Shown here in pieces: positions 42,939-52,667 of a stretch of 64,000 nucleotides of DNA. The position numbers were made by a program, and so were the translations under genes. The DNA lies in NCBI RefSeq assembly GCF_016495865.1, contig NZ_CP054706.1, positions 1,922,001 through 1,986,000 of the forward strand, given 5' to 3'. The notes below the pieces were generated by a model. The model saw only the letters and a list, made by a program, of their open reading frames with translations. It did no database searches and was not told the DNA's origin. Origin of the DNA: Salicibibacter cibi. GTDB lineage: Bacteria; Bacillota; Bacilli; Bacillales; Marinococcaceae. Positions within the stretch are counted from its first letter, which is position 1; every line of letters starts with the position of its first letter.

Positions 42939-43661
42939 TTATCCGCCCCAACCCCCGTTCACGGAAAGAACATGCCCATTAATATAACTTGCTTCCGGAC
43001 CTAGCAAATACGAACAAGCGCCCGCCACTTCTTCAGCGGTTCCGAAACGTCCGGCAGGGATGGCAGCTTGCAATTCAGCTTTCTCTTCGCTGCTAAACGC
43101 ATTCATCATTTTCGTATCCACCACTCCCGGCGCCACCCCGTTAACGGTGACGTTGGACGGCGCCACTTCTTTGGCGAGGGCACGGACGAATTGATTCAGT
43201 CCTCCTTTTGCCGCGGAGTACACTACTTCGAGCGCTGCCCCCACATCCCCCCAAATGGAGGAAATGGCAACGATTCTGCCGTATTTTCGGCTAATCATAG
43301 GAGGAAGAAAATGTTTAACGACGCGCATCGGGGCCGTTACGTTCAGCGTAAATATATCCATCAGCTCCCGGTCCTCCATCTCTGTAAATAGCCCGTAGTA
43401 AGCTTGGCCGTTTGCAAGAACAAGATGGTCAACCGGGTGATGCACACCCGCAAAAAGAGAGGAGACGCCATCATCTGCTTGCAGGTTGGCGCAAACTAAA
43501 TGAACACTTGCCCCCTGTTTTTCACAGTGGGCACGCACCTTTTCTGCTTCTCCCTCCCCTTGATGGTAGTGCAAATACAGGTTTTGCCCGGGAGCAGCCA
43601 GCACCTTTGCAACGGCGGCGCCAATCCCGCCGCTGCTCCCCGTAACCAATGTGGTCGTCAT
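42939..43661 (-). CDS. ymfI: YmfI, short-chain dehydrogenase/reductase
   Basis: A 240-residue Rossmann-fold oxidoreductase. The cofactor loop is TGSSGGIGAAVAKVL (TGxxxGIG), the NNAG-like element LVLANGQAYYG, and the catalytic Ser...YxxxK is in ISSIWGDVGAALEVVYSAAK. The C-terminal GHVLSVNGGW is typical of FabG-like enzymes. The natural substrate is unknown. The start overlaps the ymfH stop by four bases (ATGA), so it is co-translated in the ymfF-ymfH-ymfI unit, as in B. subtilis. Confidence 0.93.
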   Translation of the reverse strand: MTTTLVTGSSGGIGAAVAKVLAAPGQNLYLHYHQGEGEAEKVRAHCEKQGASVHLVCANLQADDGVSSLFAGVHHPVDHLVLANGQAYYGLFTEMEDRELMDIFTLNVTAPMRVVKHFLPPMISRKYGRIVAISSIWGDVGAALEVVYSAAKGGLNQFVRALAKEVAPSNVTVNGVAPGVVDTKMMNAFSSEEKAELQAAIPAGRFGTAEEVAGACSYLLGPEASYINGHVLSVNGGWGG

Positions 43662-44944
43662 GACCCGGAGCCTTCTACTTTCACGACAGAACTTCTTGCG
43701 GAACGAAAATGCCGGTGTAAAATGTTTTCCAAGTCATCAATGCTCATTTTTTCTAGCGTTGGCACTACCTCAAAAAGGGCATCCCCATTCATCTCGTAAC
43801 GAGTGAACTGGGTGGCGATGAACTCGGGGCTATTCAATTGTTTTAGGAACGTCCCGATTTTCCGTTTTTTGGCGAGCTGCACTTCTTCTTTCCTTAATCC
43901 CTGTTGTTTATAGGTATCTATCGTTTCTTCCAGCAAGGAAACGAGCCGATCGGGAGCTTTCGTATCGCCTCCAATGGCGGAAAATCCAAATGAACGCTCC
44001 ATCGTGAAATCAGCGGAAAAACTGTTATCAATCAAACCTTCTTTATACAATTTTTCATACGTGTGCGACCCAAGGCCGAACATCACATCCAAGAGAAGTT
44101 GCACCCCTAATTCATACGCGAGTCCGGACAGCGGATATTTTTCATTGGGCTCTTTAAACCCAAGCAAACATTTCGGTGTTTGTACGTTCATTTCTATCGT
44201 TTTTTCCCGCTCGCAACTTTCCTCAGGCTCCGATCCATACGTACGCGCAAGCGTATCCGCTTCCGGAAATGATTTCTTTTCCTGATTGGCTTTTACGAGT
44301 TGAAGGGTTTCCTCGGGATCCACGGGGCCAACAACAAACAAAACCATATTAGAAGGATGGTAAAAGGTCTGATAGCACGTATATAGCAAATCTTTCGTAA
44401 TGTCATCGATGGATTGCACCGTACCAGCAATATCGATACGCACCGGATTATTTTTGTAAAGCGCACCGATCAGCCCAAAAAATAAGCGCCAGTCGGCATC
44501 GTCGTTATACATGTTTATTTCCTGGCCGATGATCCCTTTTTCTTTCTCTACCGTCTCTTCGGTGAAATACGGGGATTGCACAAAGTCCAACAACGTTTCC
44601 ACATTTTCCTCTACTTTACTCGTAGCGGAAAATAAATAAGCCGTTCTCGTAAAACTGGTGAACGCATTCGTTTGGGCTCCACGCTTGCTAAACGTATCAA
44701 ACGCATCGCCATCTTCGTCCTCAAAAAGTTTATGTTCGAGAAAATGGGCAATGCCATCCGGAACGTGTATCATTTGATCACTGTTTATAGGGGTAAACGC
44801 TTGGTCGATGGAACCGTAGTCGGTCGTGAAAATGGAAAACGTCTTATTATGGTCGGGTTTCGGCAAGACGTATACGTTTAGTCCATTGCTCAACGTTTCC
44901 ATATAGATCGTTTCATCAATCTGTTCGTAATGCTGTTTTTCCAT
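43658..44944 (-). CDS. ymfH: YmfH, M16-family zinc peptidase subunit
   Basis: A 428-residue insulinase-like protein. The inverted zinc motif HFLEH is present at residues 67-71, with the downstream Glu in EKGIIGQEINMY, so this is the catalytic half of a two-subunit M16 peptidase. The partner YmfF directly upstream lacks the motif, the usual arrangement in M16B proteases. The C-terminal M16_C domain has YEKLYKEGLIDNSFSADFTM. Its ATG follows the ymfF stop immediately. The substrate in Bacilli is not settled. Confidence 0.94.
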   Translation of the reverse strand: MEKQHYEQIDETIYMETLSNGLNVYVLPKPDHNKTFSIFTTDYGSIDQAFTPINSDQMIHVPDGIAHFLEHKLFEDEDGDAFDTFSKRGAQTNAFTSFTRTAYLFSATSKVEENVETLLDFVQSPYFTEETVEKEKGIIGQEINMYNDDADWRLFFGLIGALYKNNPVRIDIAGTVQSIDDITKDLLYTCYQTFYHPSNMVLFVVGPVDPEETLQLVKANQEKKSFPEADTLARTYGSEPEESCEREKTIEMNVQTPKCLLGFKEPNEKYPLSGLAYELGVQLLLDVMFGLGSHTYEKLYKEGLIDNSFSADFTMERSFGFSAIGGDTKAPDRLVSLLEETIDTYKQQGLRKEEVQLAKKRKIGTFLKQLNSPEFIATQFTRYEMNGDALFEVVPTLEKMSIDDLENILHRHFRSARSSVVKVEGSGS

Positions 44945-46222
44945 TTAAGCTGTCCCCTCCTCGCCGGTCAACAAATAGACCGTGTCCAGTTGAATCGCTT
45001 TGGCAACGGAAATGACGGTGTCCATATCTACCATGTCGATTTCCCGAAGACGATCGTCCACGGTTCTTTTCGTACCGCTAAGCACATTTTGATAATTCAT
45101 TTCGATTGCGCCACGGGCACTGTCGACTTGTTCCAAGATTTGATTTTTAAGCATTTGCTTTGTCGTCGTTAGCTCTTCCTCGGTTATTTCCCCACGCTGC
45201 ATGGCTTCCAGTTGCTCTTTCATGATCGCGAGGGCCTTTTCGTATTGATCGGGTGCAATGCCGGCCATAGCAAATAAGATCCCTTTATAAGGTTCGTAAC
45301 GGGAAGCAGCATAATAAGCAAGGCTTTCCTTTTCCCGGACGTTCACGAACAATTTTGAATGGGGATATGCCCCTAGGATCCCGTTGGTCACCAAAACGGC
45401 CGTGTATTCAGGGGAGCCGACCGTGTAGGGAACTCTAAAACCGAGGTGTAATTTTGCTTGTTGAATGGATTGTTTTTCCACCACCTCATTCACCTGTGCC
45501 GGAGCGTCTTGAATCGTTGCTGTTGTTTCAACGGTTTTTCCTTGCCCAATCATTTGCTCCGTTGAACGAATGGCATCCATAATCTCTTCTTTCGTGCCCG
45601 GTCCTGTCACGAACAAATCAAATTGATCGCTACGGAGCATGCGATCATAAGCCGTTTGGAGCTGCTGATCGGTAATCGTCCCCACTTCTTCGGCGGAACC
45701 GAAAGGGTGGAGGCCGAACGGTTCCTTCGTGCACATTTCTTCCAGCATACGGATATTCGCATACCTTGTTTTATCGTCGACAATGTTGCGAATCCGTTGC
45801 ATCAGCGCCTGCTTTTCTTCTTGAATGATTGCTTCACTAAAGCCGTTATCCGAGCGGTTTGGTTTTTGAATGACCGACAACAAAAACGCCAACGCTTTGG
45901 GCAGAAGAGGGGTTTCGTTTTGTAAATGCCGTTCACTTGCCACTTCCATCACGAAGGTAAGCACGTGGTTTTCCCCTTTTTTTCCTACATCTGCATAGAA
46001 AGTTGCTCCATACAAGTCATCAAGAAAATAGCGGATTTTCCTTCGGCTCGGGAATTCTTCGGTACCTGCTTGCAGCACATGCGCGAGAAGTGTGCGCGAA
46101 GCTGCCGTCTCGGCTTCCAAAGGGGCCTTCACGTGCAAGACGATCGTCGTCGTTTTGAATGTGTCGCTCGGTTGCCAGTGGACACGCAGTCCACCGACGT
46201 TGAATTGTTCTGCTTCTGCCAT
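44945..46222 (-). CDS. ymfF: YmfF, non-catalytic M16-family subunit
   Basis: A 425-residue protein with the two-domain M16 fold (LYGATFYADVGKKGENHVLT, EKESLAYYAASRYEPYKGIL). At the metal position it has LLAHVLQAGTEEF instead of HxxEH, so it cannot bind zinc there. It contains the R/Y residues near the C-terminus that complete the partner's active site in M16B enzymes (inference from family). The start has AAAAGGTGAT. It abuts ymfH (stop and ATG contiguous) and follows spoIIIE by 34 bases; B. subtilis has ymfC and ymfD in between. Confidence 0.92.
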   Translation of the reverse strand: MAEAEQFNVGGLRVHWQPSDTFKTTTIVLHVKAPLEAETAASRTLLAHVLQAGTEEFPSRRKIRYFLDDLYGATFYADVGKKGENHVLTFVMEVASERHLQNETPLLPKALAFLLSVIQKPNRSDNGFSEAIIQEEKQALMQRIRNIVDDKTRYANIRMLEEMCTKEPFGLHPFGSAEEVGTITDQQLQTAYDRMLRSDQFDLFVTGPGTKEEIMDAIRSTEQMIGQGKTVETTATIQDAPAQVNEVVEKQSIQQAKLHLGFRVPYTVGSPEYTAVLVTNGILGAYPHSKLFVNVREKESLAYYAASRYEPYKGILFAMAGIAPDQYEKALAIMKEQLEAMQRGEITEEELTTTKQMLKNQILEQVDSARGAIEMNYQNVLSGTKRTVDDRLREIDMVDMDTVISVAKAIQLDTVYLLTGEEGTA

Positions 46223-46256
46223 TCTATCACCTTTTCTTTAGCCTTAAACGAATCAC

Positions 46257-48581
46257 TTACTTCACATTGGTTAAATCTTCGTTGTCAGGAGGCTGATATA
46301 AAACTTCCCGCGGTTTTTTCCCTTCATACGGGCCAACGACACCATTCGCCTCCATCTCGTCAACAAGGCGGGCGGCTCTTGTATATCCAATGCGAAAACG
46401 GCGTTGCAACATGGATACGGACGCGGAATTCATTTGGACGACGAGAGCGACGGCATCGTAATAAAGCTCATCTTCCGGTTCGGCACTTGTTTCCGGCACT
46501 TCTTCCGGCATCATCTCTTCCTGATACGCCGCCTTTTGTTGTTCGACAACGTCATTTACTACCGCTTCAACCTCATTATCCGATATGAATGCCCCTTGGA
46601 TCCGCGTCGATTTGTTTGCACCGACCGGCATGAATAACATATCCCCGCGCCCGAGCAATTTCTCAGCCCCTGCCGCATCTAATATCGTACGGGAATCCGT
46701 TTGGCTGGAAACGCCAAAAGCAATGCGTGATGGGATATTTGCCTTGATTACGCCGGTAATGACATCAACCGACGGACGCTGAGTAGCAATGATCATATGA
46801 ATGCCCGCTGCTCTTGCCATCTGTGCCAAACGGGTAATCGCGTCTTCTACGTCGCCGGAAGCCACCATCATCAAATCTGCCAATTCGTCAACAATCACAA
46901 CGATATAAGGTAACTTTTGTTGCTCTTCTTCCTCCCCTTCATTTTGCTTCCGGATCATATCATTATACGCATCAATATTTCGGGCGCCACTATGGGAAAA
47001 AAGATCATAACGTCGCTCCATTTCCGCGACGACTTTTTTCAATGCCTGTGCTGCTTTTTTCGGCTCGGTAACGACCGGCGTTAACAAATGGGGAATGCCG
47101 TTATACACGTTCAACTCCACCATTTTCGGGTCGATCATCATTAGTTTGACTTCGTGGGGCTTCGCTTTCATGAGTATGCTAGTGACAATCCCGTTGATGC
47201 AAACACTCTTCCCGCTTCCTGTCGCTCCGGCCACGAGCATATGCGGCATTTTATGAAGGTCGGCGGTCATCGGTTCTCCGGAAATGTCCCGGCCTAAAGC
47301 GACGGATAACACATGGGAATTTTGCGCTTTATCCGATTCCAGCACTTCACGCAAGGTAACCATCGAAATATCCTGATTAGGGACTTCTATTCCGACAGCG
47401 GCCTTTCCCGGAATCGGCGCCTCAATCCTTATGTCTTTGGCCGCGAGTGCCAAAGCAATGTCATCGGTGAGACTGACAATTTTACTCACCTTGACGCCGG
47501 TCGCCGGTTGCACTTCGTATTTGGTGACAGCGGGTCCCAAGTGGACCTCATTCACTTGTGCTTGCACCCCGAAACTTTGCAATGTGTCTTCCAGTTTTTT
47601 TGCATTTGAAGAAACGTGGCTACGGTCATTCGTCTGTTTGTTTTGAACGGGCGCGCTCAATAACTTCAAAGCCGGCAACCGATAATCTTCGTTGGTCGTT
47701 CCCGAGGTTAACAGCGGGGCCGCTTCCCTGTCTTCCGTTTTCTTTTCTGCCGATGGCTTTTTCTGTACGTTTGCCGGTTTCGTCGGTGTTTCCCGGGTCG
47801 CCTGTTCCTGAAAATTGTGAATGACCGGGCGTTCATCTTTATTTTCATTGGATTTCCGCGCCCCGCCAGCCGTTTCTTTGCCGGGTGTTGCTTGTGTTTT
47901 CGCTTCTTTGACTGTTTTCGGGGATTGCGTCGCTTTCCCGCTTCCCGATTGGCGACTAGCACGGAAGTTCCGTATAGATTCGGTAAGTGGGACGAGAATA
48001 GCTTTTATACGTTCATATACCCACTTCCCGCTGTCTTTTAATGACTTTCCGCTTAGCAAAATAAAAGCGATCACGACAAGCAATATAGCGAGCACTTGGG
48101 TACCGGGCACATCAACTAAAAATGTTCCGGTCGCGTACCCTACCGCACCGATCATCCCGCCACCGAGATCATCGGCTTGTCCGGTCAAATCCATCGTATA
48201 AAGCCGGAATGTGTTCATAATCACCGAACCATCCTGAAAAGGACCGCTGCTTGCCAAGTTCTCAAAGAGGCCTATGTGGCTGTATAGCAACATGGTGAAC
48301 ATAAGCGTATAAACGCCCGCCAAGCGACGGGACCAAAAGCTCACGAAGGCGCGCCGGAAAATAAGCGTAAGTGCAAACGCATATAAAAGGACAGTTAGAA
48401 AATGATGCCATTCTCCGGCAAAAAAACGAAAAAGTTGAATGATAATCGTTCCTACCGGGCCATACGTGAATGTGGCTATCACGGCGAGGGCGAGGAGAAT
48501 CAATCCCGATACTTCAAATTTCAGTTGGCTCGTCCATTCCTGTTGTTTCTTTCTTCTGTGTTTTTTCTTTTTGGCCGCCAA
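46257..48581 (-). CDS. spoIIIE: DNA translocase SpoIIIE/FtsK
   Basis: A septum-located DNA pump that moves the chromosome into the forespore or clears the division septum. 774 residues: a basic N-terminus, about four membrane helices in the first 180 residues, a low-complexity Lys/Gln/Thr-rich linker (about 205-310), the motor with Walker [14 protein letters not shown] and Walker [15 protein letters not shown], and a C-terminal gamma winged helix ([20 protein letters not shown]) that reads SRS/KOPS-type sequences. The start is TTG eight bases after GGAGGGGG. Its place between tepA/ylzJ and the ymf genes fits SpoIIIE rather than SftA. Confidence 0.95.
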   Translation of the reverse strand: MAAKKKKHRRKKQQEWTSQLKFEVSGLILLALAVIATFTYGPVGTIIIQLFRFFAGEWHHFLTVLLYAFALTLIFRRAFVSFWSRRLAGVYTLMFTMLLYSHIGLFENLASSGPFQDGSVIMNTFRLYTMDLTGQADDLGGGMIGAVGYATGTFLVDVPGTQVLAILLVVIAFILLSGKSLKDSGKWVYERIKAILVPLTESIRNFRASRQSGSGKATQSPKTVKEAKTQATPGKETAGGARKSNENKDERPVIHNFQEQATRETPTKPANVQKKPSAEKKTEDREAAPLLTSGTTNEDYRLPALKLLSAPVQNKQTNDRSHVSSNAKKLEDTLQSFGVQAQVNEVHLGPAVTKYEVQPATGVKVSKIVSLTDDIALALAAKDIRIEAPIPGKAAVGIEVPNQDISMVTLREVLESDKAQNSHVLSVALGRDISGEPMTADLHKMPHMLVAGATGSGKSVCINGIVTSILMKAKPHEVKLMMIDPKMVELNVYNGIPHLLTPVVTEPKKAAQALKKVVAEMERRYDLFSHSGARNIDAYNDMIRKQNEGEEEEQQKLPYIVVIVDELADLMMVASGDVEDAITRLAQMARAAGIHMIIATQRPSVDVITGVIKANIPSRIAFGVSSQTDSRTILDAAGAEKLLGRGDMLFMPVGANKSTRIQGAFISDNEVEAVVNDVVEQQKAAYQEEMMPEEVPETSAEPEDELYYDAVALVVQMNSASVSMLQRRFRIGYTRAARLVDEMEANGVVGPYEGKKPREVLYQPPDNEDLTNVK

Positions 48582-48781
48582 AATATCCCCCTCCTTCCGG
48601 AACTCCCTTCATGATAACGTATGTATTTTACAATTGATGTCACTTCTTGCGGCAGAAGGCAACACCTGGCTATTATAACATAGAACCGAAATAGACTTCA
48701 CGGCTTTTTAACGCTTTTCCATGGGAACAGGCGCACTGTCTAAGCGAATTTATCATTCCGATTATTCAGACTTTATTTTGC

Positions 48782-48803
48782 AAGGTTGGGATTTCCAACC
48801 CTT
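48782..48803 (-). terminator. stem-loop after ylzJ
   Basis: AAGGTTGG/CCAACCCTT stem with a short loop, just after the ylzJ stop. Confidence 0.5.
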
Positions 48804-48808
48804 TGTCT

Positions 48809-49018
48809 CTATTCATCGCGACCCCAGCTGCTTCCCGGTTGGTACTCATCTTGTAAATAGTCATTCGGATCCGGGCTCACCAAACGTTGGACAATCCAAG
48901 CCCCATCCTCGTTCTTTTGCAACACAACCGTGCCGGATGGAGTGTCTTTATATTTCACTTCCGTGTCGTTTTTTTCTGCCATCACATCTTCAAGAGGAAG
49001 GTGTGTGTAAAGGGTCAT
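48809..49018 (-). CDS. ylzJ: YlzJ-like protein
   Basis: A 69-residue protein starting [15 protein letters not shown]. It matches the YlzJ family by its opening and by GWIV-type core ([19 protein letters not shown]). It overlaps the tepA stop by four bases and sits before spoIIIE as in B. subtilis. No function is known. Confidence 0.88.
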   Translation of the reverse strand: MTLYTHLPLEDVMAEKNDTEVKYKDTPSGTVVLQKNEDGAWIVQRLVSPDPNDYLQDEYQPGSSWGRDE

Positions 49019-49755
49019 TGCAGCATCTCTCCTTGTTCCGCTTCTTTTTCCCGGATAAGTTCATTTAGTTTTCGAATGGCTGGTCCCACACCACCGGGGG
49101 AATGGATCAGTCCATGGTCGACGGCATCCTTGCCGATCACATTCGTACCAATATCCCGGGAAAGATTTCCTTTTGCAAACATTAATTCCCGAAATTTATC
49201 ATCATCCACATTAGAATGACTCGTTACGAACTGAATGATGCGTTCTTGCATTTCCTCGATATATTCAAATGTTTGCGGCACCCCGACGACCATTCCGTTT
49301 AAACGGATGGGATGGATGGTCATGGTCGCTGTTTCGGCAATAAAAGAATGATCCCCTGCGACTGCGATGGGAACGCCGATGGAATGCCCGCCACCAAGCA
49401 CGATCGTTACCGAAGGCTTATCCATGCTCGCCACCATTTCCGCGATCGCCAAACCTGCCTCCACGTCGCCGCCGACTGTATTTAGCACAAGCAAAAGCCC
49501 TTTGATGTTTGGATTTTGTTCAATCGCAACCAACTGGGGAATAATGTGCTCATACTTGGTTGTTTTATTTTGCGGCGGCAATTGCATATGTCCCTCGATC
49601 TGTCCAATTACCGTGATCACATGAACGTCCGAGTTGGCTTTCGGAACGTTCGTTTCTCCGAGCGCCTGAATTTTATCCACAAGCCCCTGTGCTGTTTCAT
49701 CGGACTGTTTATTCGGTTGCTCGTTCGATTGGTTCGGCTCTTGTTGTTCTGCCAT
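49015..49755 (-). CDS. tepA: TepA, ClpP-like translocation-enhancing protease
   Basis: A 246-residue ClpP-fold serine protease. The nucleophile is in [15 protein letters not shown] (Ser of GGHSIG), the oxyanion region is [16 protein letters not shown], and the His is in [11 protein letters not shown]. subtilis TepA is linked to protein export and signal-peptide degradation. The N-terminal 35 residues are a Gln/Asn-rich tail. It has a strong AAGGAGG site. It is first in tepA-ylzJ-spoIIIE. Confidence 0.93.
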   Translation of the reverse strand: MAEQQEPNQSNEQPNKQSDETAQGLVDKIQALGETNVPKANSDVHVITVIGQIEGHMQLPPQNKTTKYEHIIPQLVAIEQNPNIKGLLLVLNTVGGDVEAGLAIAEMVASMDKPSVTIVLGGGHSIGVPIAVAGDHSFIAETATMTIHPIRLNGMVVGVPQTFEYIEEMQERIIQFVTSHSNVDDDKFRELMFAKGNLSRDIGTNVIGKDAVDHGLIHSPGGVGPAIRKLNELIREKEAEQGEMLQ

Positions 49756-49925
49756 ATTACCTGCCTCCTTATGCCTTTTTATTATTGGAGAGCATTTGCT
49801 TATTCATGCATAAGGCCTGAAATTGGATAAGTATACATTTTCCAAAACCGAGGGACGATCATCCAGACAAGAAAGTGTTGCATTCATATCATGTTTGTAT
49901 ACGTAATAGAAGGAGGGTTCATAAC

Positions 49926-50171
49926 ATGTGTTGTTATCAGAAAAGAAACAAAGGGGAATGTCACCACGACGGGCATAGTCATGTAAAAAATGACAACGAC
50001 AACGATAACGTCCTAAAAGACAAAAATTACAATTACAATTTCAGCAATTCGGAAGTTAAAGGCAGCGGAAATGCCTATGTAGATGTCCACGTAGATTCAG
50101 AGGCTTTGGCACGCGTACGCGCAAAAGCAGATCAGAAAGTTGACGAGGGTGCACACGGAAAAAAATATTAA
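49926..50171 (+). CDS. probable spore-surface protein, paralogue 1
   Basis: Eighty-one residues from an ATG nine bases after AGGAGGG. The N-terminus is Cys/His-rich (MCCYQKRNKGECHHDGHSH), then an Asn/Asp/Tyr-rich stretch (NDNDNDNVLKDKNYNYNFS), then SNSEVKGSGNAYVDVHVDSE ALA. The SNSxVxxSGNxxVDVxV motif recurs in the next plus-strand gene, so the two are paralogous. Composition and motif resemble CotX/CotV-type coat proteins, but the family is not certain. It is an inserted plus-strand pair between tepA and rnjB. Confidence 0.65.
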   Translation: MCCYQKRNKGECHHDGHSHVKNDNDNDNVLKDKNYNYNFSNSEVKGSGNAYVDVHVDSEALARVRAKADQKVDEGAHGKKY

Positions 50172-50192
50172 TCATGAAGACAGGAGGCAAAC

Positions 50193-50217
50193 GAGATGCT
50201 AATAACACTAGCATCTC
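50193..50217 (+). promoter_or_regulatory. hairpin between the paired coat-like genes
   Basis: GAGATGCTA-ATAACAC-TAGCATCTC, a perfect 9-bp stem directly after an AGGAGG sequence. A 16-codon frame (ATG 50196 to TAA 50246) starts inside the stem and ends in the ribosome site of the following gene, as a leader peptide would. Confidence 0.4.
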
Positions 50218-50249
50218 TAGACCTCTTCGATCAAAGGGAGGCATAAATC

Positions 50250-50522
50250 GTGTACAGACGAAGTGACGTTATCCCACAGGTCGAATCCAATTCGTTGGTG
50301 AACGACAGCGGAAACTCGGATGTTGATGTAACGGTTAACGTTGAGACAACCGCCCTCGCTTATGCGCTTGCCTGCTTTTATTATGCAGACAACCGGCTGG
50401 ATAAAAAGCAATACGAAACGATGCTTAGGGAAATGGACCACCAATTTGAAAAACGGGGCTTTCAAACATCACGGCCTATAGAAGATACGACTCCCCACAC
50501 CAGACCATTTTGGCTTCGTTAG
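50250..50522 (+). CDS. probable spore-surface protein, paralogue 2
   Basis: Ninety residues from a GTG, seven bases after AAAGGGAGG. It contains SNSLVNDSGNSDVDVTVNVE and TTALAYALACFYYADNRLDK, sharing the SNSxVxxSGNxxVDVxV motif with the gene upstream. The following helical part (KKQYETMLREMDHQFEKRGF) is unique. The TTxLAxALA stretch after the beta motif is reminiscent of Coat_X proteins (TTDTxAAxxLQ). Expression in the mother cell is expected if it is a coat protein (inference). It ends before a shared terminator with rnjB. Confidence 0.65.
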   Translation: MYRRSDVIPQVESNSLVNDSGNSDVDVTVNVETTALAYALACFYYADNRLDKKQYETMLREMDHQFEKRGFQTSRPIEDTTPHTRPFWLR

Positions 50523-50585
50523 TCACGCGGATGATCAAAGGGGTGGACACCACTCCATCCTTAATTTTTATACATCCAGCAAATG

Positions 50586-50618
50586 AAAAACTTGCTCCTT
50601 CATGGGAGCAAGTTTTTC
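50586..50618. terminator. bidirectional terminator between the coat-like gene and rnjB
   Basis: AAAAACTTGCTCC/GGAGCAAGTTTTT stem-loop, with A-tract and T-tract flanks serving both converging genes. Confidence 0.85.
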
Positions 50619-50642
50619 TATTCCGATCGATAACGGTTCCAT

Positions 50643-52313
50643 TCATACTTCCATTATAATCGGCAAAATCATCGGTCTCCGTTTCGTTTTATCAAAAAGA
50701 TAACGGCTGAGCACGTCGCGAATATTGCTTTTGAGGGAGGACCATTCGTTTACGTTGTCATCCATACACTCGCGCAACGTTTCGGCTACTTTTTGTTTGG
50801 CTTCATCCAACAATTCTTCGGATTCACGAACATAAACGAACCCGCGGGAAATGATATCGGGACCTGAAACAAAGGCATTGGTTTTTTTACTCAATGTGAC
50901 AACGACAACAAGGATGCCATCCTTGGACAACAAGCGTCGATCCCTCAATACGATATTTCCCACGTCGCCGATGCCAAGTCCGTCGACGAGTACATTTCCG
51001 GCTTGGACTTTCGTGCTTTTCGTCGCATTTCTTTCTTCGAGCTGCAACACTTCACCGTTTTGCAGCAAATGGATTCGTTCGGGATGGACACCGGCCGTCT
51101 TCGCCAATTTTTCGTGGGCGATTTGCATTCGGTATTCCCCTTGAATCGGGATAAAATGGCGCGGTTTCATGAGATTGAGCATGAGCATAAGTTCTTCTTG
51201 GCTGGCGTGTCCGGATACATTTACATTTTTATCGGAGTGAACGACTTCTGCTCCGACTCTGTAAAGAAAATCCACGACTCGTCCGATTGCTTTTTCCTTT
51301 CCCGGGGTCGGGCTTGCCGAAATCACGACGGTATCCTTCGGCATAATCGAAAGCTGGCGGTCGGTTCCTTTCGCCATTCGATGCAACTCGGAGGTAGGCT
51401 CCCCTTGGCTTCCCGTGGAAAGAATCGCGATCTTTTCCCCTCTATGCTTGGATAATTCTTCGACGTTGACCATTAATTGTTTGGGGATTCGCAAATAACC
51501 AAGTCGCTTGGAAATTTGAATATTTTTCTTCATCGATTCACCGACCACCGCAACTTTACGGTTCGTTTCCTTGGCTGCATCAATGACTTGTTGAATACGG
51601 TAAATATTCGATGCATAAGTACTGACGATAACCCGGCCCGGCGCTTCGCGAAACACAGCCTTGATTCCCGGCTCCGTTGCTTTTTCCGAAGGAGTTGTGC
51701 CGGGGATTTCCGCGTTGGTGCTATCGGACAATAAACAAAGAACGCCTTTTTTTCCGTATTGTGTCATTCTGCCGACATCGGCAAATTTATGATCGGCAGG
51801 GGTCTGGTCAAACTTAAAATCACCGGTGTATACGACATACCCTTGCGGTGTCTCAATAGCAACGCCGACACAGTCGGGGATGCTATGGCTGACCCTGAAA
51901 AATTCAGCTTTCACGTTGCCGATTTTCACTTTATCCCCCGAAGAAACAGTTTTTAAATCTGTTTTCTTTAGCAAATGCTGGGCTTTCAACTCCCCTTCAA
52001 TCAAGCCGAGGGTTAATTTTGTTCCATATACGGGCACCTGTAGTTTTCGTAAAACATAAGGCAAAGCCCCGCAGTGATCTTCGTGCCCGTGGGAGAGAAT
52101 AATCCCTTTTACACGATCACTATTTTGGACGAGATAGGATATATCGGCAATGACAATATCGACGCCGAGCATATCATCTTCCGGGATCATCTGACCCGCG
52201 TCCAAAACGATGATCTCATCGTTCACTTCCACTACATACATATTTTTGCCTGTTTCACCGAGTCCGCCCAAGGCAAAAACACGTACTTTATTTGTCTCTT
52301 CTTGCTTCGGCAA
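50643..52313 (-). CDS. rnjB: ribonuclease J (RNase J2 position)
   Basis: A 556-residue beta-CASP metallo-beta-lactamase RNase, endo- and 5'-exonucleolytic, acting in mRNA turnover and rRNA maturation. Metal motif HGHEDHCG at 75-82, second histidines in VSHSIPDCVG and YTGDFKFDQ, beta-CASP motifs LSDSTNAEIPG and STGSQGEPTS, and SGHASQEE near the C-terminal domain. The position (B. subtilis ymfA) and length suggest RnjB, though rnjA-type catalytic residues are also complete. The start is TTG with TAGGAGGA eight bases ahead. The usual upstream neighbour dapA is missing. Confidence 0.93.
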   Translation of the reverse strand: MPKQEETNKVRVFALGGLGETGKNMYVVEVNDEIIVLDAGQMIPEDDMLGVDIVIADISYLVQNSDRVKGIILSHGHEDHCGALPYVLRKLQVPVYGTKLTLGLIEGELKAQHLLKKTDLKTVSSGDKVKIGNVKAEFFRVSHSIPDCVGVAIETPQGYVVYTGDFKFDQTPADHKFADVGRMTQYGKKGVLCLLSDSTNAEIPGTTPSEKATEPGIKAVFREAPGRVIVSTYASNIYRIQQVIDAAKETNRKVAVVGESMKKNIQISKRLGYLRIPKQLMVNVEELSKHRGEKIAILSTGSQGEPTSELHRMAKGTDRQLSIMPKDTVVISASPTPGKEKAIGRVVDFLYRVGAEVVHSDKNVNVSGHASQEELMLMLNLMKPRHFIPIQGEYRMQIAHEKLAKTAGVHPERIHLLQNGEVLQLEERNATKSTKVQAGNVLVDGLGIGDVGNIVLRDRRLLSKDGILVVVVTLSKKTNAFVSGPDIISRGFVYVRESEELLDEAKQKVAETLRECMDDNVNEWSSLKSNIRDVLSRYLFDKTKRRPMILPIIMEV

Positions 52314-52476
52314 TATCAGTTCCTCCTATTAAATTTGGTCATCGTTGTCCGTCAAAACGATGTGCTTACTTCGTTACTCATTCTGGATGGCGGGATATGG
52401 GAATAGATCCGTTTATTCTTCCCATTTATTCTCCGCGCTTTCAGCTTGATGGGCCCGAACGAATGAACTGCTAGTT

Positions 52477-52506
52477 AGTATACCTTAATTGGCGACTTTA
52501 AGACAA
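52477..52506 (-). promoter_or_regulatory. probable rnjB promoter
   Basis: Minus strand TTGTCT (52501-52506), 18-base spacer, TATACT (52477-52482), about 160 bases before the rnjB start. The remaining part of the 52314-52667 gap shows no gene; dapA, usually here, is absent. Confidence 0.55.
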
Positions 52507-52627
52507 GCGGAATGATTGTGTTTTTTTACGTAACGATCATCATGCCAATCTGCGCAATTGCCAAAAACAGATCGCTTGCAGCTTTTCGCGATCTAAAAAT
52601 CCCGGAAATTATATCTAGCAAGCAATT

Positions 52628-52660
52628 AAAAAAGAAGAGGCAATGCTCACCCCTTCTTAC
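52628..52660 (-). terminator. asd-dapG terminator
   Basis: AAGAAGGGG...CCTCTTCTT stem (one mismatch), then TTTTTT on the minus strand, just after the dapG stop. Confidence 0.75.
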
Positions 52661-52667
52661 TCGCCGC

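Noticed and set aside
49875..50522. CRISPR-like repeats in the Asn/Asp-rich gene
   Set aside because: The repetition is at the codon level of a low-complexity protein, without spacers.
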